Shown: positions 1 through 5,262 of the stretch, in pieces
Layout: the number at the start of each line of letters is the position of its first letter
How positions within the stretch are numbered: position 1 is the first letter of the stretch
NCBI GenBank assembly: GCA_019057735.1
Contig: JAHLWV010000184.1
Location: 1-5,262 of the forward strand
Length of the DNA stretch: 5,262 nt
Direction of reading: 5' to 3'
Source of the DNA: Promethearchaeota archaeon
GTDB lineage: Archaea > Asgardarchaeota > Lokiarchaeia > Sigynarchaeales > SOKP01
Translations under genes and position numbers: made by a program
Notes under the pieces: generated by a model
Told to the model about the DNA's origin: nothing
Seen by the model: the letters and a program-made list of their open reading frames with translations, nothing else
Databases searched by the model: none

Positions 1-253
1 AATCTTTTCTCTCTTCAATGATAACGTCTTTCCCTTCGTATCTGTACTCAAAAATAGTTTCTTTTTGTGGAAATAACACATCTTTAGGAGGAACCTTTGA
101 ATTCAAGTAGTCTAATTCGATTTCTTCTGCATTAGAAATCTTTTTGAATGCAATATTACCTTTTACTTTAGTAGGAGCGTAAAATTTGTAGTCTTTTTCT
201 AGCTCGCTATACAGCTTACCAATGTCGTCTTTTTTCAATATTTTTTCTGCCAT
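1..253 (-). CDS. N-terminus of a sulfhydrogenase beta-like (HydB/AsrA-type) 4Fe-4S protein, 3' end outside window
   Basis: An open frame starts at ATG 253 and has no stop before the left edge, giving 84 residues. The pattern is a short helical start (KKDDIGKLYSELEKDYKFYA), then P-x-KVKGNIAFKKI, then LDYLNSKVPPKDVLFPQKE and TIFEYRYEG. This resembles the N-terminus of the beta subunit of cytosolic NiFe sulfhydrogenases and of anaerobic sulfite reductase subunit A: a KLYAPVK-like block followed by PPK-x5-P-x-E-x-(L/I)FEF. Such proteins carry two [4Fe-4S] clusters in their C-terminal half and pass electrons between a flavin NAD(P)H subunit and a catalytic unit. No cysteine lies in the visible part, so no cluster can be shown. 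The start follows the previous stop by 16 nt with only a weak site (GTGGTT). Position and strand make it the next gene of the operon. The gene is certain; the family call is moderate. Confidence 0.65.
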   Translation of the reverse strand, partial: MAEKILKKDDIGKLYSELEKDYKFYAPTKVKGNIAFKKISNAEEIELDYLNSKVPPKDVLFPQKETIFEYRYEGKDVIIEERKD

Positions 254-269
254 ATCTTAACCACTTCTC

Positions 270-1289
270 TTAATCCTCTTCTAGCATAAATTCTTGGGCA
301 TCTTCCATCTTGTAATCTACCATAGGTGGTAGCACATCTGGGTCGAGGCCTGAAGTGAAATCAAATCGTTCTTTAACGATTTTTTCTAATTTTCTATTAA
401 TTTTATTTAAATCGATGCCCATAGGGCAAACGAGTGAGCACGCACCGCACGCAACGCATCTTCCCGCCATGTGCATTGCCCGGATCAAGTGATAGACGAA
501 TACGTCGGGTAAATCAGTTGTCTTCCCGAACCAAACTGGCTTGTTTTGATCTACAAAACAAAGGTTACAATAACACATAGGACAGGCTTCTCGACACGCG
601 TAGCACCTGGTACACACGCTTAACTCTTCTGTAATCTGGTCCCATTTTTCTTCGGGAGTTAACGCTTCAAACTCGGCAATGTCGCTAAAATCGTCTACGA
701 TGTTCGAATATTCTTCGCATTCGCCAACGCATAAGTCAGGCGTTTTAGAAACGAGAGGTGGTTTTCGAATTTTACATGTCTTGCATAAATCGTTCATGTA
801 TTCGTCGTAGGGAAATTCTTTTTCAAAATTCTTTCCTTTCACGATTATACTATTACCCGATACGGAAACCTCAAGAATTTCTTTTTCTCCAATTTCCATC
901 TCAATTCGTTGTCTGTTTATTACACCATTACATGGAATTCCGATAATTTTTATCTCGTCTAATTTAATCTTATTTTCTGAGGCTAAATGAATTAAAGCTC
1001 TTCCAACACAGCCCTTAGAAACAACTCCTACCGTTAAGTTGCCTTTTTCAGAGTCTACAAATTTGGGCACTCGGGGTACTAAATACTTGGCCAAATTTAC
1101 GTAGCATAAATTGTTCCAAACCAGCTTATCGACATCCTCTTCGCTGTCGATTATAATTGGTTGGGAAAGCATGGGTAAAGTACCTTCCTTATAGCCAATA
1201 ATCACATCGACTTTTTTATCTTTTAGTAAGCCTCTAGCAATTTCTCGTAGATTAGTCTCAATATCCTTATTTTCTGTCTCAAGTCCCAT
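270..1289 (-). CDS. FrhB/FdhB-like protein with C-terminal 4Fe-4S dicluster domain, probable electron-input subunit of the Hdr complex
   Basis: The 339-residue cytoplasmic protein has two parts. Residues 1 to about 190 resemble the F420 hydrogenase/dehydrogenase beta-subunit family, with the blocks GVVSKGCVGRALIHLASENK (C94) and IIGIPCNGVIN (C120), then C169-x2-C172 and C187-x3-C191. Residues 226-288 form a dicluster ferredoxin domain: C226, C229, C232, C236 and C278, C281, C284, C288. Between them sit three more cysteines (C239, C241, C244) in the block ACPMCYCNLCF. Family relatives next to hdrA-mvhD bring electrons to HdrA; in FrhB itself the reaction is F420 reduction or oxidation with FAD. 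Here the donor is unknown, and F420 use is only a possibility. The cluster domain is C-terminal, whereas in FrhB the clusters lie near the N-terminus. The gene starts 5 nt after mvhD; an alternative ATG at 1301 would add four residues. The family assignment rests on motif memory, so it is fairly but not fully secure. Confidence 0.75.
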   Translation of the reverse strand: MGLETENKDIETNLREIARGLLKDKKVDVIIGYKEGTLPMLSQPIIIDSEEDVDKLVWNNLCYVNLAKYLVPRVPKFVDSEKGNLTVGVVSKGCVGRALIHLASENKIKLDEIKIIGIPCNGVINRQRIEMEIGEKEILEVSVSGNSIIVKGKNFEKEFPYDEYMNDLCKTCKIRKPPLVSKTPDLCVGECEEYSNIVDDFSDIAEFEALTPEEKWDQITEELSVCTRCYACREACPMCYCNLCFVDQNKPVWFGKTTDLPDVFVYHLIRAMHMAGRCVACGACSLVCPMGIDLNKINRKLEKIVKERFDFTSGLDPDVLPPMVDYKMEDAQEFMLEED

Positions 1290-1294
1290 ATGTT

Positions 1295-1299
1295 TCACC
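1295..1299 (-). promoter_or_regulatory. GGTGA ribosome binding site deciding the start of the FrhB/FdhB-like gene
   Basis: The minus strand reads AATGGTGAAACATATGGG. GGTGA, the core of the archaeal Shine-Dalgarno sequence, lies 5 nt before the ATG at 1289 and contains the TGA stop of mvhD. The earlier ATG at 1301 in the same frame has only AAATTTGAAAAGAA before it, with no GG-containing site. The later start is therefore preferred. Confidence 0.6.
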
Positions 1300-1750
1300 A
1301 TTTCTTTTCAAATTTTGTGTTTGGACCCAATTTTTTTACGATTTCGGTTGCTTTTCGAACTAACACGGCAAAACGCTCGCCTTCTGCGGCAGAAGCCCAC
1401 ATAAAGTTAACTCTCCCGGGTTCGATGCCAAAAAATTCTAAGAGTTCTTTTAATATCGCAAATCTTCTTCGGGCTACCAAATTTCCGCTAATATAGTGGC
1501 AATCGCCGGGGTGACATCCAGAAATGAGAACCCCGTCCCAACCATCAGTTAAACTTTTTATAATAAAATAAGCGTTAATCCTTCCAGAGCACGGAACCCT
1601 TACGATTCTAATGTTTGGTGGGTATTGAATTCGACTTACGCCCGCTAAATCCGCTCCGGCGTAAGAACACCAATTACATAGAAAAGCAATAATTTTTGGC
1701 TCCCACTCTTTATTTTCAGTTTGTGTTGTTTCTACGATTGGTTCTGTCAT
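1295..1750 (-). CDS. mvhD: MvhD-type [2Fe-2S] hydrogenase/Hdr linker subunit
   Basis: MvhD is the small iron-sulfur protein that docks on HdrA and passes electrons from the input module (in methanogens the MvhAG hydrogenase or a formate dehydrogenase) to the bifurcating FAD. The 151-residue protein shows the family blocks FLCNWCSYAGADLAG (C25, C28), VPCSGR (C54) and GCHPGDCHY (C79, C84). These five cysteines include the ligands of the [2Fe-2S] centre. The segment NLVARRRFAILKELL and a C-terminal WASAAEGERF also match the family. The first 18 residues are a variable, Thr/Glu-rich leader. There is no signal peptide or membrane helix. It lies 2 nt after hdrA, and its TGA stop is part of the ribosome binding site of the next gene. 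Its retention next to hdrA says that this Hdr is fed by a partner protein complex; which one is not shown by MvhD itself. Confidence 0.95.
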   Translation of the reverse strand: MTEPIVETTQTENKEWEPKIIAFLCNWCSYAGADLAGVSRIQYPPNIRIVRVPCSGRINAYFIIKSLTDGWDGVLISGCHPGDCHYISGNLVARRRFAILKELLEFFGIEPGRVNFMWASAAEGERFAVLVRKATEIVKKLGPNTKFEKKW

Positions 1751-1752
1751 AA

Positions 1753-3753
1753 TTATATCCTCTTAGTTATCATTGAGTGTAATTGTTCAGAAGAAAATCC
1801 TATAATATCAATTGCGGAGCTTCTACAATTGCCAGAGCATGCACCACATCCTTTACAGAGTGCTATATTTACTGAAGCTATCGTTCCAAACCTTCTATCA
1901 TCAACATAATCAATAGCTCCATAAGCGCAATTTTGAATACACATTCCACAACCAGAACATCGGTCAGCATGAATTACGGCAAAAAATGGCTCAATTTCTA
2001 CTTCTCCTTTCGCCATTAACGCAATTGCGCTAGCAGCCGCTGCTTTCGCCTGAGCTACGGAATCCGGTATGTCCTTAGGTCCTTGAGAAACTCCTGCTAT
2101 GAAAATTCCTTCGGTTAAAGTATCTACAGGTCTTAATTTAGGGTGCGCTTCTAAAAAGAATCCATCGGCCGATTTTTGAATTCTTAAAAGAGTAGTAATA
2201 GAATCTGAGTCCGCTCTAGGCTCAATACCAGTCGAAAGAACAAATAATTCAACTTCTACCTCAATAGGTTGCTGCAGTAACGTATCTTCGGATCGTATAA
2301 TTATATTTTTATTAAGAGGATTTTCCCTAACTTCAGCAATTCGACCTCTAATGTAATTAATACCGTAATCCCTTGCTGCAGATTCGTAAAACTCTTCATA
2401 TCCTTTTCCAAACGCTCTAATATCAATGTAAAATATGTATATATCAGCTTCGGGATGCTTTTCTTTGTACTGCCTTGCTTGCTTGGTAGCATACATACAA
2501 CACACTCGAGAGCAATACTTATTTCCGCCTTCTCTAAAATTTCTGCTTCCAACGCATTGTAAAAACGCAATACTATGCGGGTCTTTAAGGTCTGATGGTT
2601 TTACAGGTTTTCCAATAACTGGACCAAAAGAACTAAGTAATCTTTCCATTTGAAGTCCTGTAATGACATTATCGTATTTCCCGTAGCCATATTGTTTTAG
2701 TCCCGATGGATCGTATTCGTCGTATCCCGTTGCTACGATAATTGTGCCTATTTTAACCGTAATATATTCAGGCTTGTCATCGTAATTTATCGCAAGAGGT
2801 TCACATACACTTTCTCTGGCGCAAATTCCGCATAAAACGCAGCTGTCCATGTCAATTGTATATTCGCTTGGAACCGCTTGAGGGAATGGAACGTAAATGG
2901 CTTTTCTTGTAGCCAATCCTAACTCAAACTCGTTACCAACCGATATTGGGCATGAATCAACACAGATTCCACAACCATTACATTTTTCTTGATCTACATA
3001 ATGAGGTTTCTTTTTAATCGTAACTTCAAAATTGCCTACATAGCCAGTTACCTCAGTAACTTCCGAATATGTTAACAATTCAATATTTTTATCTCGTGAT
3101 ATTTCAGACATTTTAGGTGTAAGGATACAAGAAGAACAATCCATAGTTGGAAAAGTCTTATCTAGTTGGGCCATGTGCCCTCCAATTGTTGCAGATCTTT
3201 CTACTAAGTATACTTTGTATCCTGCAGCGCTGAGATTTAAAGCGGCATTCATTCCAGTAATCCCAGCACCGATAATTAAGGTTGTTGGTTCTACTTTTAC
3301 TTTTTGGACTGCTAAAGGCGCCAGTTCTCTTGCTTTCGCAATTGCTAACCTTATGTGATCTTTTGCTACTTCATAAGCACCTTCAGTATCTTTCATGTGA
3401 ACCCAAGTAGAATGTTCTCTTATATTTGCCATTTCAAACAAAAATTGGTTTAAACCTGCTTCTTTACAAGCTATTCGAAATGTAGGCTCGTGCATTCTCG
3501 GAGAACAAGCTGCAACCACAACTCGGTTAATTAATCCAGCCTCGATATCTTCTTTTATCATTTTTTGTCCGACATCTGAACAAAAAAATTTGTATTCGCG
3601 ACCCACCGTAACATCTGGTAGCGTCTTAGCATACTCCACTAAGTCTGGAACTGAAACTACTCCACCAATGTTCACGCCACAGTGACACACGTAAACTCCT
3701 ATTCTTGGCTTTTCATTTCCCATGATACTGATCTTTTTATCTGATTCTGTCAA
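1753..3753 (-). CDS. hdrA: Heterodisulfide reductase subunit A, HdrA (FAD electron-bifurcating subunit)
   Basis: HdrA holds the FAD at which electrons are bifurcated between HdrBC and ferredoxin. At 666 residues it has normal length. In order it shows: an N-terminal domain with C23, C25, C58 and C83 (VCHCGVNIGG, CSPRMHEPTFR); a thioredoxin-reductase-like FAD domain with GAGITG at 162-167 and E185; CSSC at 206-209 (MDCSSCILTPKM); an inserted ferredoxin domain with C258, C261, C264, C268 and C305, C308, C311, C317; a CVGSR block with C400, then C414, C418, C419, matching the cluster next to the FAD in solved HdrA; and a C-terminal two-cluster ferredoxin domain (C599, C602, C605, C609; C633, C636, C639, C643), the likely ferredoxin exit. 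All expected ligands are present as cysteine, with no selenocysteine codon. The second inserted cluster has five residues between its third and fourth cysteines instead of the usual three. The TTG start is chosen for its ideal ribosome binding site. mvhD follows after 2 nt. Confidence 0.97.
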   Translation of the reverse strand: MTESDKKISIMGNEKPRIGVYVCHCGVNIGGVVSVPDLVEYAKTLPDVTVGREYKFFCSDVGQKMIKEDIEAGLINRVVVAACSPRMHEPTFRIACKEAGLNQFLFEMANIREHSTWVHMKDTEGAYEVAKDHIRLAIAKARELAPLAVQKVKVEPTTLIIGAGITGMNAALNLSAAGYKVYLVERSATIGGHMAQLDKTFPTMDCSSCILTPKMSEISRDKNIELLTYSEVTEVTGYVGNFEVTIKKKPHYVDQEKCNGCGICVDSCPISVGNEFELGLATRKAIYVPFPQAVPSEYTIDMDSCVLCGICARESVCEPLAINYDDKPEYITVKIGTIIVATGYDEYDPSGLKQYGYGKYDNVITGLQMERLLSSFGPVIGKPVKPSDLKDPHSIAFLQCVGSRNFREGGNKYCSRVCCMYATKQARQYKEKHPEADIYIFYIDIRAFGKGYEEFYESAARDYGINYIRGRIAEVRENPLNKNIIIRSEDTLLQQPIEVEVELFVLSTGIEPRADSDSITTLLRIQKSADGFFLEAHPKLRPVDTLTEGIFIAGVSQGPKDIPDSVAQAKAAAASAIALMAKGEVEIEPFFAVIHADRCSGCGMCIQNCAYGAIDYVDDRRFGTIASVNIALCKGCGACSGNCRSSAIDIIGFSSEQLHSMITKRI
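1757..1763 (-). promoter_or_regulatory. Ribosome binding site of mvhD inside the end of hdrA
   Basis: On the minus strand AGAGGAT lies 6 nt before the mvhD ATG (1750) and falls within the last codons of hdrA. It supports that start and suggests coupled translation across the 2-nt gap. Confidence 0.7.
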
Positions 3754-3760
3754 TTTTTCG

Positions 3761-3768
3761 ATCCTCCT
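3761..3768 (-). promoter_or_regulatory. Strong ribosome binding site of hdrA, overlapping the hdrB stop
   Basis: The minus strand reads TTAGGAGGATCGAAAAATTG. AGGAGGAT is a near-perfect Shine-Dalgarno sequence 7 nt before the TTG at 3753, and its first two bases belong to the TAG stop of hdrB. This fixes TTG as the hdrA start. The next in-frame ATG (3723) has only AT-rich sequence with no purine-rich site upstream. Overlap of stop and ribosome binding site suggests translational coupling of hdrB and hdrA. Confidence 0.9.
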
Positions 3769-4717
3769 AAGTTAACTGGTCTTTTACTTTTTCTAAAAAC
3801 GGTTCAATACTGATAAATGGAGTAACTCCTTTTAAGTCGTGATTTTTCATTAATCCTAAAAGATTAGGATCAATTCCAAAAGATAACCCTAAAAGCTGAG
3901 TAACGTAAACTACAGGGATTTTATATGGTTCTCCAATCATATCTTTATAAATATTATTAGCCTCCAATTGGCCTAAATCTAATTGCAAATGACAGAAGGG
4001 GCAGCAATCGATGATAATATCGGCGCCAGCATCCCTCATGTTCTCTAATTTTTCTCGAGAAAAGTCAGCTGAAATTTCTTTTACCGCCGTCCTTACTGCG
4101 CCACCTGCTCCGCAACACATAAATTTATCTTTATAATCGATGCTTTTTGCACCTGTTAATTCTATGATTTCATCAAGGAATCTAGGGTCTTCGGATTCTC
4201 CACCCCAAGGTCTTTTATCGCTTGGTTTTACAATGTGGCATCCGTAATGAACAGCAACTTTTAAATCCTTAAATTTATGTTTTACAAAACCTCGTAAGTA
4301 ATCTAAACCCATGTCTTGATACAAAATTTGAACTAAATGCTTAGGTTCAATTGAACCTTTGAATTCTCTTCCAACTTTAGCGAGATGTTCATTTACCATT
4401 TTCTTTAATTCGTGGTCGTGTTCTAATTCAACCCAGGCGTCTCGAAGCGTACCATAACACCCATTGCATCCCGTTATAATATCTACTCCCAATTCTTCTG
4501 CTAATGTAATATTTCGAGCAGCAATTACTAACCAAGTAGGAATGTGAAACGCTCGAAAAACTCCTGGAGCAGGACAACACGACGCTCCTTCTAATTCTAA
4601 AATTTCGGCACCTAAATGATCAAACACTGCACGAATGGATGCCTCTATCATAGGATAACGATTAGGTGTTACGCAGCCAAGAAAGAAACCGTATTTCCAT
4701 TTATTTTCTTCACTCAT
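3767..4717 (-). CDS. hdrB: Heterodisulfide reductase subunit B, HdrB (catalytic CCG-domain subunit)
   Basis: HdrB is the catalytic subunit that reduces the disulfide (CoM-S-S-CoB in methanogens) at two noncubane [4Fe-4S] clusters. Both CCG domains are intact: C15, C47-C48, C84, C87, and C160, C201-C202, C239, C242. The spacings (31 and 35 residues; 40 and 36) fit the family pattern of about C-x31-39-CC-x35-36-C-x2-C, the 40 being one longer than the usual limit. The recognisable blocks are GFFLGCVTPNRYP, GASCCPAPG, TGCNGCYGTL, HYGCHIVKPS, MCCGAGGAVR and DCCPFCHLQLD. At 316 residues it is slightly longer than the roughly 290-300 of methanogen HdrB. It has no signal peptide or membrane helix, so it is cytoplasmic. 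It starts at ATG 4717 with GTGAT upstream and ends in TAG, which sits inside the ribosome binding site of hdrA. All ligands are present, so it should be catalytically competent; whether the substrate is CoM-S-S-CoB or another disulfide cannot be told from this window. Confidence 0.97.
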   Translation of the reverse strand: MSEENKWKYGFFLGCVTPNRYPMIEASIRAVFDHLGAEILELEGASCCPAPGVFRAFHIPTWLVIAARNITLAEELGVDIITGCNGCYGTLRDAWVELEHDHELKKMVNEHLAKVGREFKGSIEPKHLVQILYQDMGLDYLRGFVKHKFKDLKVAVHYGCHIVKPSDKRPWGGESEDPRFLDEIIELTGAKSIDYKDKFMCCGAGGAVRTAVKEISADFSREKLENMRDAGADIIIDCCPFCHLQLDLGQLEANNIYKDMIGEPYKIPVVYVTQLLGLSFGIDPNLLGLMKNHDLKGVTPFISIEPFLEKVKDQLT

Positions 4718-4725
4718 GATTAAAT

Positions 4726-4730
4726 ATCAC
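4726..4730 (-). promoter_or_regulatory. Ribosome binding site of hdrB (GTGAT)
   Basis: On the minus strand GTGAT lies 8 nt before the hdrB ATG, within the short hdrC-hdrB gap. It matches the 3' part of the archaeal anti-Shine-Dalgarno complement (AGGAGGTGATCC). It is modest in strength but supports the ATG at 4717. Confidence 0.6.
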
Positions 4731-4731
4731 T

Positions 4732-5262
4732 TTATTTTTTCTTTTTTTCCTCTTTTTTATTTTCTAGTTTTTCTGCTTCTAATTTTTCCGCTTCTAACTT
4801 TTCCGTTTCTAGTTTTTCCTTGTTTTTTTGTACTTCGATTTTATCTAACAAATCTCGAAAGCCAACAGATTTCATTAATTCTTGGCATTCTATAACTGCT
4901 TCTGGATGAACATGGACGGTTGGTGGTAATGGTGGTAACCCAAACGACTCTCGCAAATCTCTCCATTTTTTATTTCCTTCTCCATTGGCAGGCACACCAT
5001 GTCCAGTTTCGTAAAATATCTTATTAGCTAAATTGAAATGGGCATCTAAAATAAAGCCTTCCTCAACAGCGATATTTCTTAACTTTATAATCATATCAGT
5101 TACAGGAATATCTCGTGGGCATCGCTCATAACAAGTATAACACGTACTACAAAACCAAATATCGATATCTTGTAAAACAGATTCGTCACCTGTTAATGCT
5201 CTACGAAGAACTGAACGCGTTCGATACGCAGTTCTTCTCCCCGATGGACAAGAGCCTGTACA
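4732..5262 (-). CDS. hdrC: Heterodisulfide reductase subunit C, HdrC (5' end outside window)
   Basis: HdrC is the small soluble subunit that carries electrons from HdrA to the catalytic HdrB through two [4Fe-4S] clusters. The frame stays open to the right edge, so the start is missing; 176 residues are visible. The first visible residues, CTGSCPSGRRTAYR, hold the last two cysteines of cluster one. The second cluster motif is complete (visible C38, C41, C44, C48, in FCSTCYTCYERCPRD). The HdrC-typical segments TDMIIKLRNIA and ETGHGVP follow. There are no membrane segments, so this is the cytoplasmic HdrABC type rather than the HdrDE type. The methionine at 5094 is internal and is not the start, because the cluster motifs lie upstream of it. 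The C-terminus is odd: after the conserved core (near visible residue 144) comes a Lys/Glu-rich tail of about 30 residues with four KLEAE-type repeats. The gene ends with TAA, 14 nt before hdrB. Identity is very secure; the role of the tail is unknown. Confidence 0.94.
   Translation of the reverse strand, partial: CTGSCPSGRRTAYRTRSVLRRALTGDESVLQDIDIWFCSTCYTCYERCPRDIPVTDMIIKLRNIAVEEGFILDAHFNLANKIFYETGHGVPANGEGNKKWRDLRESFGLPPLPPTVHVHPEAVIECQELMKSVGFRDLLDKIEVQKNKEKLETEKLEAEKLEAEKLENKKEEKKKK
4756..4815 (-). repeat. Four in-frame 15-bp tandem repeats encoding KLEAE-type units in the HdrC tail
   Basis: Four consecutive 15-bp units encode KLETE, KLEAE, KLEAE and KLENK, directly before a terminal run of Lys and Glu codons. 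The DNA copies are similar but not identical, differing mainly at third positions and at the fourth and fifth codons. The repeat is in frame and keeps the gene open. A five-residue period does not match a heptad coiled coil; the i to i+4 charge spacing would suit a charged single alpha helix. Its origin by slipped-strand duplication is inferred. Confidence 0.85.

Noticed and set aside
254..269. Possible promoter or riboswitch in the gaps between genes
   Set aside because: All gaps are 16 nt or less and are filled by ribosome binding sequences, leaving no room for such elements.
758..946. Open frame of 62 codons on the plus strand
   Set aside because: It lies antisense inside the well-supported FrhB/FdhB-like gene and has no recognisable motif; it looks like a chance frame opposite real coding sequence.
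1290..1909. Two plus-strand open frames (1290-1496 and 1721-1909) opposite mvhD and the end of hdrA
   Set aside because: Both are antisense to conserved coding sequence and resemble no known protein family.
2301..2653. Open frames 2301-2570 (minus) and 2435-2653 (plus) inside hdrA
   Set aside because: They are out-of-frame shadows of the conserved CVGSR region of HdrA, with no independent evidence of coding.
3173..3358. Plus-strand open frame opposite the FAD-binding region of hdrA
   Set aside because: It is antisense to the conserved GAGITG region; its composition simply mirrors that domain.
4343..4358. Perfect 16-bp palindrome AGGTTCAATTGAACCT within hdrB
   Set aside because: A striking possible operator, but it lies in the middle of the hdrB coding region far from any start. 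One such palindrome is not very unlikely by chance in 5 kb, and no second copy was noticed.
4735..4760. Homopolymer-like T-rich stretch suggestive of a terminator
   Set aside because: It encodes the Lys/Glu tail of HdrC. The T run is on the plus strand, while transcription runs on the minus strand where it is A-rich; there is no stem before it.
4732..5094. A 120-residue standalone protein starting at ATG 5094
   Set aside because: The frame continues upstream to the window edge and encodes the HdrC cysteine clusters, so this ATG is an internal methionine.

Overview
The window is an almost fully coding, AT-rich segment of one minus-strand operon, read from the right edge to the left edge. It encodes a cytoplasmic heterodisulfide-reductase-type electron-bifurcating system: hdrC (cut at its 5' end), hdrB, hdrA and mvhD. 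These are followed by an FrhB/FdhB-like iron-sulfur protein and by the first 84 codons of a protein resembling the beta subunit of cytosolic sulfhydrogenases (HydB/AsrA type), which runs off the left edge.

The organism is most likely an uncultured archaeon. The gene order hdrCBA-mvhD, the soluble HdrC with two clusters, and Shine-Dalgarno sites of the GGTGA/GTGAT kind fit Archaea. Hdr/MvhD modules also occur in anaerobic bacteria, and several sites here are plain AGGAGGAT, so a bacterial source is not excluded. No methanogenesis marker (mcr, mtr) and no hydrogenase large subunit lies in the window. It could therefore come from a methanogen, an anaerobic alkane oxidiser, an Archaeoglobus-like lineage, an Asgard or Bathyarchaeia-type archaeon; the sequence alone does not decide.

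Layout, in the direction of transcription: hdrC 5262-4732 (partial), 14-nt gap, hdrB 4717-3767, 13-nt gap, hdrA 3753-1753 (TTG start with a strong ribosome binding site over the hdrB stop), 2-nt gap, mvhD 1750-1295, 5-nt gap, FrhB/FdhB-like gene 1289-270, 16-nt gap, HydB/AsrA-like gene 253 to beyond base 1. No gap is large enough for a promoter or terminator, so all six genes are probably co-transcribed and partly translationally coupled. The plus strand carries no believable gene.

Working model (inference): electrons enter through the FrhB/FdhB-like and HydB-like proteins and/or an unseen hydrogenase, and pass via the MvhD [2Fe-2S] protein to the FAD of HdrA. There they are bifurcated: one branch goes through HdrC to the two CCG clusters of HdrB, where a heterodisulfide or similar disulfide is reduced, and the other goes through the C-terminal ferredoxin domain of HdrA to a low-potential ferredoxin. 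The point most worth pursuing is which electron donor this Hdr complex uses, because the two downstream genes are not those of the textbook Mvh hydrogenase.
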